In this document: piece by piece, positions 51,673 to 59,559 of the stretch
How positions within the stretch are numbered: the first letter of the stretch is position 1
Layout: each line of letters begins with the position of its first letter
Source of the DNA: Streptomyces sp. MST-110588
GTDB lineage: Bacteria > Actinomycetota > Actinomycetes > Streptomycetales > Streptomycetaceae
Length of the DNA: 64,000 nt
Assembly: GCF_022695595.1 (NCBI RefSeq)
Contig: NZ_CP074380.1
Coordinates: 1,302,001-1,366,000, forward strand
Direction: 5' to 3'
Program-made: the position numbers and the translations under genes
Notes under the pieces: generated by a model
What the model saw: the letters and a program-made list of their open reading frames with translations, nothing else
Databases searched by the model: none
Told to the model about the DNA's origin: nothing

Positions 51673-53388
51673 CTATGACTCTTCCGGCACCTCCGCGACG
51701 GGCAGGACGAGCGCGGAGGGGTGGTGGAGGGAGACCTTCGTGGCCACGAGCCGAGTGGCCGTCGCCATCGGTTCACCCGTACCGGTGTTACGGGCGAACC
51801 GCGGATGGGCCCCGCCGCTGATCTGCAGCCGGATCCGGTGACCGGCCGGGAAGCAGTGGGCGGTGGCGCTCATCGGTACGGTGACATCGACCGGGTCCGC
51901 CGCAGCGGCCGGATCGCCCCCGGCGGGCCGCAGCCGCCACAACCCGTCGCAGACGTTGACCGAGCGGCCCGACCTGTCGACGTCGCAGAGACGGGCGAAG
52001 ACATCGGCATGGCCGGTGTCCGTGCTCACCCGCAGCTCCACGCCGACCGGCCCGATGACGCACAGCGGCTCGGCGAGCGGCGCGCCGGTGAAGGTCAGTA
52101 CGTCGTCCCTGGCCTCCAGGGCGGTGTTGTCCCGGGGCCCGGACTTGTCGGACAGCAGGGGCCCGCCGACCGAAGGGGTGGGGTCGGCCGGGTCGTAACG
52201 GAAGGACGGCAGCGCCGCGGCAGCATCTTGAGGGGCCCGGTCGTCCAACGTACCGTCGGCGCCCGGATACCAACGGCGTTCCGTGGTGGCGGCCGAGGGC
52301 CAGTCGGGAAGGTCGTGCCAGGTCTGCCGGCCGCCACCCAGGTGTACCCGTACCCTGCTCTCCCGTAGCCCGGAGGGGTCCAGGCACAGATGAGCCCGCA
52401 GCCAGGCGAGGCTGTCGGCGAAGACCTCCGGCCAGCCCTGCGCCAGCGCGGAGTTGTGCGTCCAGGGGCCGACCAGCAGGGCCGCCTCGCAGTTGGCCCG
52501 GCGCAGCCGGTCGTACTGCTGGAGGGTCTGGTCCAGGCACACGTCGTACCAGCCGGTGATCAAGCTGGTCGGTACGGACGAACGCCCGGCCGCGGCCCCG
52601 GCGTCCGCCCCGCGCCAGTGCGGGTCGTCCGCGTCGGGGTGGGCCATCGCCTCCTCCAGGAACGGCACCCGGCCGCCGAGACCGGGCACATACGCCTCAC
52701 CCAGGGGAAGGGCACGCGCGATCTTCGGGAGGTGGCGCCGCAGCCGCAGGGCGGACCACATCAGACGGGCCGCGCCCCGGTGGGACGAGACCCGGCCCAT
52801 GGTCATGATCAGGGAGTTCTCCAGGGAGAAGGACCCCGACGGGTAGAAGAAGCCGTGGATGTCGTGCAGACTGACCTGCACCACCATCGCCCGCAGCTCC
52901 GGCGGCGGGTCCACGGCCAGCGCCCACTGGACGTAGGCCAGGGCGCTGGGGCCGATCGTTCCCAGGACCCCGGTGAACCAGGGCCGACCGCGCAGCCAGT
53001 CTACGGTGGCCAGGCCGTCGGCGGCCTCGTGCTCCCACAGGGCGTACGTACCGCCGGAACCTCCCGTGCCGCGGCAGCTCTGCAGGACGACGTGGAAACC
53101 CTGTTCGGCCAGGAGCACCCCGTACATCGGCGCCCAGGGAAGTTTCCGGCCGTACGGCGAGCGGACCAGCACGGTGGGGAAGTCGCCCTCGGCCAGGGGG
53201 AAGTAGTGGTCGGTCAGCAGCGGGCTGCCGTCGGCGGCGGGGACGGCGAGGGCGGGCTCGTAGCCGACGTCGTACAGCTTGGGAGGCAGGCCCTTCCAAG
53301 AGCGCCTCATGAGACGGGCGGACAGGGGCGGCTTCTTCGCGGTCGGGCGGTGTGCCTTGTCTGCCGGGCGGTGTGTAGCCGTCGTCAC
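51673..53388 (-). CDS. CocE/NonD family hydrolase (X-Pro dipeptidyl-peptidase-like)
   Basis: 571 residues. Alpha/beta hydrolase of the cocaine-esterase/X-Pro peptidase type: LVRSPYGRKLPWAPMYG, the CRGTGGSGG oxyanion segment, and GTIGPSALAYVQWALA where the usual GxSxxG nucleophile region lies. The C-terminal jelly-roll domain contains TAHCFPAGHRIRLQISGGAH. GTG 53388 has GAGGAGG upstream. It is divergent from a TetR gene with a shared palindrome, so it is probably repressed by it. No signal peptide. Confidence 0.85.
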   Translation of the reverse strand: MTTATHRPADKAHRPTAKKPPLSARLMRRSWKGLPPKLYDVGYEPALAVPAADGSPLLTDHYFPLAEGDFPTVLVRSPYGRKLPWAPMYGVLLAEQGFHVVLQSCRGTGGSGGTYALWEHEAADGLATVDWLRGRPWFTGVLGTIGPSALAYVQWALAVDPPPELRAMVVQVSLHDIHGFFYPSGSFSLENSLIMTMGRVSSHRGAARLMWSALRLRRHLPKIARALPLGEAYVPGLGGRVPFLEEAMAHPDADDPHWRGADAGAAAGRSSVPTSLITGWYDVCLDQTLQQYDRLRRANCEAALLVGPWTHNSALAQGWPEVFADSLAWLRAHLCLDPSGLRESRVRVHLGGGRQTWHDLPDWPSAATTERRWYPGADGTLDDRAPQDAAAALPSFRYDPADPTPSVGGPLLSDKSGPRDNTALEARDDVLTFTGAPLAEPLCVIGPVGVELRVSTDTGHADVFARLCDVDRSGRSVNVCDGLWRLRPAGGDPAAAADPVDVTVPMSATAHCFPAGHRIRLQISGGAHPRFARNTGTGEPMATATRLVATKVSLHHPSALVLPVAEVPEES

Positions 53389-53436
53389 GGTGCCTCCTCG
53401 ATTCCCGGAGCAGCGCACGGCGCCACCCCCGCATTC

Positions 53437-53459
53437 ATTCCCGTACTAAGTACGAGAAT
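53437..53459. promoter_or_regulatory. TetR operator between hydrolase and regulator
   Basis: Near-perfect inverted repeat: arms ATTCCCGTAC and GTACGAGAAT (one mismatch) around TAA. It is centred between the divergent starts at 53388 and 53508. Confidence 0.7.
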
Positions 53460-53507
53460 AGCGGGTGGTTGGATGGACGGCGAAGACAGGGAGAGGTTGA
53501 GGTTGCC

Positions 53508-54254
53508 GTGACGCGTACAGGCTCATCCGGCCGCAGAGCCGGCGTGGACCCCGAGACACTCTGGTCGCGGGCCGAACGCCCGCGCCGCGGACGGCCACCG
53601 GCGCACAGCCGCGCCACGATCACCGCCGAAGCCGTCGCGCTCGCCGACGCCGAAGGGCTCGCCGCGGTCACGATGCGCGCGGTCGCGGCCCGGATCGGGG
53701 CCGGGACGATGTCCCTCTACAGCTACGTCCCCAACAAGGAGACGCTGCTGGAGCTGATGATCGACCAGGTCGGAGGCGACCACCGGCTGCCGGCCCGGCC
53801 CTCCGGCGACTGGCGCGAGGACCTGCGGCAGCTCGCCCACGAACAGCGGGCGCTCATGCGGCGCCACCCCTGGCTGCCCGGGGCGCTGCTGGTACGGCAG
53901 ACCTTCGGCCCCAACACCCTGGCCGTCCTGGAGTACGCGCTCGCCGCCCTGGCCCCGGCCGGGCTGGAGGGCCGGGCGGCGCTGGAGACGTTCAGTCTGC
54001 TGACCGGCTTCGTGTCCAGCCATGTCTCCTACGAACTCACCCAGGAACAGATGGCCGAGGCGGCGGAGGCGCCCGGCCCCGCCTCCGCCGACCTCGGCGC
54101 CGCGCAGGCCCGCTACCTCCGCTCCGTCGCCGCCGCGGGCACCCACCCCCGAGTCGCCCGGGCCCTGCTGGCGCCGAGCGAGGACCCCACCCCCGAAGCC
54201 GTCTTCGACCGCCTCCTCACCCGCCTGATCAACGGCCTGACAGCAGGCGCCTGA
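53508..54254 (+). CDS. TetR-family repressor (CocE-linked)
   Basis: 248 residues. The DNA-binding domain follows a basic N-terminal arm: ITAEAVALADAEGLAAVTM, then VAARIGAGTMSLYSYVPNKE, the TetR recognition helix with Leu-Tyr-Ser-Tyr-Val. The C-terminal domain resembles the TetR_C group seen in Streptomyces drug and toxin regulators. GTG 53508 is preferred over the upstream TTG, with GAGG-like sequences upstream. Presumably it represses the divergent hydrolase and itself. Confidence 0.88.
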   Translation: MTRTGSSGRRAGVDPETLWSRAERPRRGRPPAHSRATITAEAVALADAEGLAAVTMRAVAARIGAGTMSLYSYVPNKETLLELMIDQVGGDHRLPARPSGDWREDLRQLAHEQRALMRRHPWLPGALLVRQTFGPNTLAVLEYALAALAPAGLEGRAALETFSLLTGFVSSHVSYELTQEQMAEAAEAPGPASADLGAAQARYLRSVAAAGTHPRVARALLAPSEDPTPEAVFDRLLTRLINGLTAGA

Positions 54255-54304
54255 CCCCCGCGCGACCTGCACGGATAGCAACGGGCCGCGTAGGACATGA
54301 AGAT

Positions 54305-54334
54305 GCCCCGCCGCCCGGTTGGGGGTGGCGGGGC
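54305..54334. terminator. Bidirectional hairpin between TetR and DUF397 genes
   Basis: 8-bp arms GCCCCGCC and GGCGGGGC around a 14-base loop, in the gap between two convergent genes. Confidence 0.6.
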
Positions 54335-54358
54335 TCGTGGGCGGGCCGGCCGCGTAGG

Positions 54359-54558
54359 TCAGATGGCGGCTTGCCGGGCGAACTCGACCAGTCCGGTGAA
54401 GGTGGCGGGATGCAGCAACAGGACCGGACCGTTCGGGTCCTTGCTGTCCCGCACGGGGACCACGCCGCGTGAGGCGACGAGGTTGGTGGCGACCTCTATG
54501 CAGTCGCCGCCGTTGTTGCTGTATGAAGACTTGACCCAACGGGGGATTCGGTGGTCAC
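54359..54558 (-). CDS. DUF397 family small protein (frameshifted at start)
   Basis: About 66 residues after correction. The core WVKSSYSNNGGDCIEVA and VVPVRDSKDPNGP are diagnostic of DUF397, a partner family of XRE-DUF5753 regulators in Streptomyces. The frame that contains them lacks a start codon. A GTG at 54558 overlaps the XRE stop as GTGA and leads in after one C is added to the run 54541-54545, giving TTESPRW at the N-terminus. So the real gene is very probably intact. Confidence 0.8.
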
Positions 54559-55376
54559 AGGGTGCCCTCTCGTAACTGCTTGATCATGGCCACAGATGCC
54601 GCCTGCGACAACGCTTCGGCCTGCAACTGATGGTATGCCGTCAGCACGGGCGCCACCGAGGTAGTCTCCCGGTCCAGGTTTCCTTGGGCCTGAGATTCGG
54701 CATAACAGATCAGGGATCGGTCCGGCAGCGTCAGGATGTTGACGGGCAGGTCAAACGTACGGCGCTCCCCTAGTTCGTACGGTGCCACCTGCAACAGCGT
54801 GTTCGGCAAGTCGGCAAATTCGACCAGCCGAACCAACTGTGCGTCCATGACAGCGGGGCCGCCGACCTGCCGACGGATACAGCTTTCGTCCATGGTCACG
54901 AACACCATGGGTGGCTGAAGCCGCTCCAGCGCTTCCTGGCGCTTGGCCAGGAACGCGACTCGTTCATCCGCCTGTTCGGGCGTGATGGCCCCCCGCCGCA
55001 CGGCGCTGTCCGCCAGCACGCGTGCGTACTCCGGTGTCTGCAACAAGCCGGGGATGATGCCGATGTTGTAGAGACGGATTTCTACTGCCCGACCTTCGTA
55101 CTTGACGTACTCCGGGAATCCCTCCAGCAGGCTGCCATGTTTGATCTCGCGGAACTCGCGCTCGAACGTCTCCGCGGAGCCGACGAGCCCAAACGCCCTG
55201 TCTGCACTACGCGAGAACGGAAGGGTTGGAACCTTGCGACCAGTTTCGACCGCCGAGATATGCACGCTGGAGTACCCCATGCGTCCGGCCAGGTCTTCCT
55301 GAGTCCAACCGCGCGCCTCGCGCAAGCTGCGCAGACGCGCCCCGAAGGCCGCCTGCGGGCTACTGTCAGGGTTCAA
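54555..55376 (-). CDS. XRE-family HTH regulator with DUF5753 (Scr1-like)
   Basis: 273 residues. The N-terminal Cro/C1-type HTH (about 8-65) reads LRSLREARGWTQEDLAGRMG, SSVHISAVETGRK. A DUF5753 domain follows (about 90-270): IPGLLQTPEYARVLADSAV, RQEALERLQPPMVFVTMDE, the shared hallmarks of this family. Such regulators form toxin-antitoxin-like pairs with DUF397 proteins. The TTG 55376 start has only AAGAAG upstream. Base composition is lower in GC than the surroundings, as often for this family. Confidence 0.9.
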   Translation of the reverse strand: MNPDSSPQAAFGARLRSLREARGWTQEDLAGRMGYSSVHISAVETGRKVPTLPFSRSADRAFGLVGSAETFEREFREIKHGSLLEGFPEYVKYEGRAVEIRLYNIGIIPGLLQTPEYARVLADSAVRRGAITPEQADERVAFLAKRQEALERLQPPMVFVTMDESCIRRQVGGPAVMDAQLVRLVEFADLPNTLLQVAPYELGERRTFDLPVNILTLPDRSLICYAESQAQGNLDRETTSVAPVLTAYHQLQAEALSQAASVAMIKQLREGTL

Positions 55377-55598
55377 CTTCTTGCGATTCAGGGGGGATCA
55401 CTGACCTTCCATGCCGATCTGGTGAGTGGTCGTGTTCGTGGGCCCGGTCGGCGGCGGACGCGAATGGACCACCAGCCCCGCGACACTGCACCGGCTGGAA
55501 CGGATGCGGTGACCACCGACACGGATCAGCCCAACTCGTCCGAATGACACGGGCCTTATCCGTGGCCGGAGTGGGGCTCCAGCGCAAGGAATGGTCAG

Positions 55599-55814
55599 AT
55601 GACCCGACGCACCCAAGCCGAGATCAAAAAGGCCCAAGCCGCAGTGATTGCCGACAAGGAGAACGTGACCAGGCAATACCAAAGCGGCAAGAGCGCGACA
55701 CAGATCGCCGCACAACGTGGCGTGGACCGGTCATGGTTGGCCCTTCAGCTTGACCTGTGGAATGTCCCACGCCGAGGACGCGCCGAAGCAGCAAGAACCC
55801 GCAGAGCCCATTGA
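55599..55814 (+). CDS. Small putative HTH protein
   Basis: 71 residues, basic and helical. The middle (about 32-55) reads SATQIAAQRGVDRSWLALQL, which resembles a helix-turn-helix of MerR or replication-accessory type, though no family is recognised. ATG 55599 has AAGGA eight bases upstream, and a strong hairpin follows the stop, so the gene looks real. It is divergent from the XRE gene and of lower GC. Confidence 0.55.
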   Translation: MTRRTQAEIKKAQAAVIADKENVTRQYQSGKSATQIAAQRGVDRSWLALQLDLWNVPRRGRAEAARTRRAH

Positions 55815-55823
55815 CCCCACCAG

Positions 55824-55866
55824 CCCCCGTCCGTCTGGCCACCCCCTGGCCGGACGGGCGGGGCGC
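55824..55866 (+). terminator. Hairpin terminator after the small HTH gene
   Basis: Arms GCCCCCGTCCG and CGGACGGGCGGGGC, with inner pairing TGGCC/GGCCA, start 10 bp after the stop at 55814. Confidence 0.65.
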
Positions 55867-55980
55867 CTCCATGTCACCGTCCGCACTTCCACCCGCCTTT
55901 GCGTAGCTGGAGATTACAGGGCTGTGTCACCTCAACTGCCGTCCACGGCGCCCCACGATCAAGGTGAGCAGACAGGTAAC

Positions 55981-56124
55981 GTGTCGCCCTCAATCAGCGT
56001 GCACCACTGGAGTATGGAAAAGGGTGATCCCGCAGCACCCGGCTGGGGAGCTTTCAAGAAGGCTCGGGAAGAGTTCGTAAGCGCTGCAACGGCGCACCTC
56101 AAGAGCATTCTTCCGGAAACCTGA
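55981..56124 (+). CDS. Possible small hypothetical protein
   Basis: A 47-residue frame from GTG 55981 with a plausible helical C-terminus (AFKKAREEFVSAATAHLKSI) and non-extreme codon GC. No family is recognised and the ribosome site is weak. Upstream in-frame extension is possible. Treat as tentative. Confidence 0.3.
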   Translation: MSPSISVHHWSMEKGDPAAPGWGAFKKAREEFVSAATAHLKSILPET

Positions 56125-56279
56125 CCCGCAGGCCCCGCTGACTTTTCCGTATGACCCCGTACACGCCACCCCGCCAGGGCGGGCCACCCCGGCTTGGACG
56201 AGGGAGCACCAGACAGCGGGGCTCACACCACGAATCGGGCTCGCGGCAGGACCGGATGCCGAGCTCCACCGCCAACGGC

Positions 56280-56732
56280 CTAAGCCGCGCAGAACTCATT
56301 CCCTTCCGGGTCCCGCATGAGCCACCAATGCCCGGCAGGACCCTTGTTCACCTCGCGGACACGGGTCGCCCCCAAGTCCTCCAGTCGGGCCACCAGCTCA
56401 TCGAGGCCGCCGGGTCCGCTGTGGATGTCCAGGTGGAGGCGGTTCTTGCCGGTCTTGCCCTCGGGCACCTCCTGGAAGAGCAGCCGTCGGCCGCGGCCGA
56501 CGCCGCTGGTCCGGTCGAACGGGTCCTCGGGGTGGCGGATCGCGGCGTACCCGCGGAAGATCTTGCGGCCACGGTGCTCGGTGACCGCGCCCTCACCGAT
56601 GTGGCCGGCGGCCAGCAACTGCCCGATGAGCGCGCTGGGGTCCTCGACCTCGTAGTCCAGGGCCGCTGCCCAGAAGTCCGCGAGGGCGGGCGCGTTCGTG
56701 CTGTCGATGACCAGCTTCCAAGTCAGTGCCAT
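56280..56732 (-). CDS. VOC family protein (leaderless, divergent from CGNR)
   Basis: 150 residues. Glyoxalase-fold domain: LTWKLVIDSTNAPALADFWA at the start, then KNRLHLDIHSGPGGLDELVA and HWWLMRDPEGNEFCA, the strand ends that carry metal ligands. ATG 56732 is only 21 bp from the divergent ATG of the CGNR gene, inside a palindrome, so there is no room for a leader or ribosome site. Function unknown. Confidence 0.88.
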   Translation of the reverse strand: MALTWKLVIDSTNAPALADFWAAALDYEVEDPSALIGQLLAAGHIGEGAVTEHRGRKIFRGYAAIRHPEDPFDRTSGVGRGRRLLFQEVPEGKTGKNRLHLDIHSGPGGLDELVARLEDLGATRVREVNKGPAGHWWLMRDPEGNEFCAA

Positions 56733-56756
56733 GTAACTAGTTATATTGGTTACATG
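56730..56756. promoter_or_regulatory. Palindrome with both divergent start codons in its arms
   Basis: Perfect 8-bp arms CATGTAAC and GTTACATG surround the AT-rich TAGTTATATTG. The ATG of the VOC gene is in the left arm and that of the CGNR gene in the right. TATATT (56742-56747) is a -10 placing the start point exactly on the CGNR ATG, and TATAAC mirrors it on the other strand. Confidence 0.7.
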
Positions 56757-57374
56757 GACTCGCCCGCAAACAAGGCACCGGCCCCGGCCAGGGGGCTGAC
56801 GCTCTATTCGCACACCGGCGCCGCCTACCGGTTCGACCCCGGAGCGCTGTGCCTGGAGCTGCTGACCACCGGCGGTCCCGGCCCCTATCGGCGGTACGAA
56901 ATCCTGTACGAGCCCGCCGACCTCGCCGGCTGGGCGGACCGGTCGCGGCTGACGCCGACGCCCGTACTGGAGATCTCCGAGGCGGAGGTGGCGGAGGCTC
57001 GCCGACTGCGTGACGCGCTGTTCCGGGTGGTCCTCGCCCATACGCGCGGCGAACCGTACCCGTACGGGGAACTGAAGGCCGTCAACGAGGCAGCCGCCCG
57101 CCCGGCCCTGGCTCCCGTCGTCACCCCGGCCGGACAGCGGCAGTGGGCCGGCACGCCCAGTGGCACACAGCTTCTGGCCACCGTCGCGCGGGACGCCGTC
57201 GAGTTGCTGACCGGTCCCTTCGCCCACCGCGTCCGGCTCTGTGCTGCCGAGGACTGCCACCTCCTCTACGTCGACACCTCACGCCCCGGCCGGCGCCGCT
57301 GGTGCTCCATGGAGCACTGCGGCAACCGGCACAAGGTACGGGCGCTGCGGGCCCGTAGTGCCGGGGAGGAGTGA
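56754..57374 (+). CDS. CGNR zinc-finger protein (ABATE-type regulator)
   Basis: 206 residues. The N-terminal ABATE ligand-binding-like domain (about 15-150) precedes a CGNR zinc finger (about 160-200), reading CAAEDCHLLYVDTSRPGRR and WCSMEHCGNRHKVRAL with its four Cys. These proteins are thought to be stress-responsive regulators. ATG 56754 is leaderless and in a palindrome shared with the VOC gene. Confidence 0.88.
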   Translation: MDSPANKAPAPARGLTLYSHTGAAYRFDPGALCLELLTTGGPGPYRRYEILYEPADLAGWADRSRLTPTPVLEISEAEVAEARRLRDALFRVVLAHTRGEPYPYGELKAVNEAAARPALAPVVTPAGQRQWAGTPSGTQLLATVARDAVELLTGPFAHRVRLCAAEDCHLLYVDTSRPGRRRWCSMEHCGNRHKVRALRARSAGEE

Positions 57375-57475
57375 CCGCGAGGGCGAGCGGCCTCACGGGG
57401 ACGCTGCCCCGTGCGGCGGGTACGGCCGCGGGTGGCGGGTCGGCCGCGGGTGGCGACCTGGCCCCGCACGGTGAC

Positions 57476-57552
57476 TCGGATCCGTTCGGCGGCTCAGACC
57501 CGTTCGGCGGCTCAGACTCGTTTGACGGCTCAGACTCGTTTGCGGCTCAGGC
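57476..57552. repeat. 18-bp tandem repeat in a non-coding gap
   Basis: Four units of GATCCGTTCGGCGGCTCA-like sequence, the last two diverged to GACTCGTTTGACGGCTCA, lie between the convergent CGNR and DUF2867 genes. The units could be read as DPFGGS hexapeptides in a short frame overlapping the CGNR stop (GTG 57371), which I do not call a gene. Confidence 0.8.
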
Positions 57553-58569
57553 CCGTCCGGCGGTGTGGGGCGCGGCGAGTTCCCGCTCCCCCGCGCTCGG
57601 GGCGGCCAGGGCCAGCCGGCGGTGCGTACGGCGCAGCATCCGCCGTGCCATCAAGCGGTGCCCCGGTTTGATCGCGGCCATGTAGAGCCGGCCGCCCGCG
57701 TGGTGAGTGCGTACGACGGTGCTGAGCGTGACACTCTCCTCCTCCACCAGGATCGAGGCCCGGAAATCGAGGTGGCCGGCGTCCTTGCCGAGCAGGATCT
57801 CCCCGTCCGCACGGCCGAGGACGGGGAACGCGCCGCGCAGCACACCCTCCCATGCCCCGGGCTCCCTCGGCATACCGGGCGGCAGCGACATCCGCCAGGC
57901 GTCCTGGAAGTCGGTACGGGCGAAGGCGGTACGGGCCAGCCGCGCCCCGGCGGGGATCTCGGCGGCCCGGGCACGTTCCCATTGGAGGCCGTTGAGCAGC
58001 CGTACCCACCGCGACCAGCGGACCGGTTCCCGCACCCGGCCGGTGACGACCCGTTCGACGTTGTCCAGGACCTCCTCGACCACGGTGCTGTGCAGCGGGC
58101 GCAGCACCGTGATCCACAACAGCGTCCGGGCCGCACCCATGCGCTCCTCCAGCTCGTGCACGACCCGGCAGCGCCCGTCGCCCAGCGGCTCGACCCGGAT
58201 CTCGTGGTACCCGCCGGTCCCGGAAGCAGGCGCCTCGGAAGCAGGCGCCCCGGAAGCGGACGGCCCGGAAGCGGACGGCCCGTAGGTGCGCGACTTGGAG
58301 ACACGCGGCCCGCGAGCGCGCGACTGGACCGCGGGCGAGGTGAAGTCGAAGCGGATACGGCGCCCCGGATCGTACGCGCTGACGCGGTAGCGGACGGGGC
58401 CGTGGCCGCCGTACGCGCCGACGCCCAGCGGCCGGTCGAAGCGCATCGGGGGCCAGGCTGGCGTCGGGAAGAGCGGGTCGCGCTCGCCGGCCAGCCGCTC
58501 CAGCAGCGCTCCGGCGTGCTGTGCCGGAACCTGGAGTGTGCGTACGTGGACGTCGCGGACCGTGCGTAT
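57547..58569 (-). CDS. DUF2867 family protein, possible ATA start
   Basis: About 340 residues. DUF2867 resembles SRPBCC lipid-binding folds, with VRYRVSAYDPGRRIRFDFTS, CRVVHELEERMGAARTLLW, and a long C-terminal half seen in THHAGGRLYMAAIKPGHRLM. A 25-residue loop of ASG-rich repeats interrupts it at about residue 90. No ATG/GTG opens the frame; the strong GGAGGT at 58575-58580 sits five bases before ATA 58569, where homologues begin M-R-T-V. Alternatively ATG 58582 is used and one C in GCCCG is an over-call. Regulated by the divergent TetR, by position. Confidence 0.75.
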   Translation of the reverse strand: MRTVRDVHVRTLQVPAQHAGALLERLAGERDPLFPTPAWPPMRFDRPLGVGAYGGHGPVRYRVSAYDPGRRIRFDFTSPAVQSRARGPRVSKSRTYGPSASGPSASGAPASEAPASGTGGYHEIRVEPLGDGRCRVVHELEERMGAARTLLWITVLRPLHSTVVEEVLDNVERVVTGRVREPVRWSRWVRLLNGLQWERARAAEIPAGARLARTAFARTDFQDAWRMSLPPGMPREPGAWEGVLRGAFPVLGRADGEILLGKDAGHLDFRASILVEEESVTLSTVVRTHHAGGRLYMAAIKPGHRLMARRMLRRTHRRLALAAPSAGERELAAPHTAGRA

Positions 58570-58578
58570 CGGGCACCT

Positions 58579-58618
58579 CCATACGGTGGCGTATGTTTGA
58601 CCGTACGGTAGCGTATGG
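58579..58618. promoter_or_regulatory. Double TetR operator overlapping both start regions
   Basis: Two similar 16-bp palindromic units, CATACG-GTGG-CGTATG (58580-58595) and CGTACG-GTAG-CGTATG (58602-58617), are in tandem 22 bp apart. The second contains the TetR ATG. Confidence 0.7.
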
Positions 58619-59322
58619 ACATGGCGCCACAGCGAGAGACGACGGCCCGCACGGGCGGGGCACGGCAGCGCGGAAGCGGGACCCGGCAGCGGCTGACCGC
58701 ACAGGACTGGGCCGACGCCGCCCTGGCGGCCATCGGCGAAGGGGGTCTGGCGGCGGTGGCCGTCGAGCCGCTCGCCGCCCGCCTGGGCACCACGAAGGGC
58801 AGCTTCTACTGGCACTTCGCCAACCGCGAGGCCCTCATCGAAGCCGCGCTCGCCCGGTGGGAGCAGTCCCGGACCGAAGCGGTCATCACGGCGCTGGAGA
58901 CGGAACCCGACCCGGAGAGCCGGCTGCGCGTGCTGTTCGCACGGGCCACCCGCACCGCCGCCGAGGACCCGCTGGAGATGGCGTTGCTGGCGACCGCCGC
59001 CCACCCGGGCGTCGCCGCGGTACTGCGACGGGTGACCGACCGCCGGATCGGCTATATCGCCGCGCTCTTCGCCGAGTTGGGCTTTCCGCGGGCCGAGGCA
59101 CGTCGGCGCGGCCTGCTGGCGTACACGTCCTACCTGGGGCACAACCAGTTGGGGCATGCCGTGCCCGGGGCCGTACCGAGCGGTGCGGAACGGGACCACT
59201 ACCTGGATGCCATGATCGACGCCCTTCTCCACCGCGACGGGGACGACCGCGGTGACGGGGGCGGCCATCGCGGCGGGGACGGCCGCAGTGACGAGGACGA
59301 CCGCCGCGACGGGGGCGGCTGA
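58615..59322 (+). CDS. TetR-family repressor (DUF2867-linked)
   Basis: 235 residues. HTH region: DWADAALAAIGEGGLAAVAVE, then LAARLGTTKGSFYWHFANRE with the TetR Phe-Tyr-Trp-His-Phe signature. The ligand domain ends at about 200; the last 30 residues are an Asp/Arg/Gly repeat tail. ATG 58615 lies inside the operator; ATG 58621 (two codons later) is an alternative. Both are leaderless or nearly so. It controls itself and the divergent DUF2867 gene, by arrangement. Confidence 0.88.
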   Translation: MDMAPQRETTARTGGARQRGSGTRQRLTAQDWADAALAAIGEGGLAAVAVEPLAARLGTTKGSFYWHFANREALIEAALARWEQSRTEAVITALETEPDPESRLRVLFARATRTAAEDPLEMALLATAAHPGVAAVLRRVTDRRIGYIAALFAELGFPRAEARRRGLLAYTSYLGHNQLGHAVPGAVPSGAERDHYLDAMIDALLHRDGDDRGDGGGHRGGDGRSDEDDRRDGGG

Positions 59323-59323
59323 A

Positions 59324-59344
59324 ACGCCCGCAGCGATCGGGCGT
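59324..59344 (+). terminator. Hairpin after the TetR gene
   Basis: Perfect 7-bp arms ACGCCCG and CGGGCGT with a 7-base loop, immediately after the TetR stop. Confidence 0.6.
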
Positions 59345-59559
59345 CCGGAGTGACCCGCACGGACGGACAGTTCAGGACAACCGGGGCACAAAGGGCCTCC
59401 CGGGAGGCATGAAGTGCCCGGCAGGCCCTGGCCAGGATCCACCCCGCTTTGGCCGGTCTACGCATAGACGATTCACATGTAGACGGCATGAAGTGGAGAT
59501 CAGCACCTCTCGCACCACCCTTTTGGCCAACCGCCAAGAAGTGACTTCGGAGGCCCCTC

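Noticed and set aside
55137..55547. Plus-strand frame opposite the XRE gene 5' end
   Set aside because: Mostly antisense to the XRE regulator; the remaining tail is short and has no family signal.
56127..56279. Possible tRNA or structured RNA between the small hypothetical gene and the VOC gene
   Set aside because: I looked for T-arm (GGTTCGA) and cloverleaf arms on both strands and did not find them; only a short CCGCC/GGCGG stem is visible.
57371..57685. Short plus-strand frame overlapping the CGNR stop as GTGA, encoding DPFGGS repeats
   Set aside because: It runs into the antisense of the DUF2867 gene, and its only notable content is the 18-bp repeat. No conserved domain.
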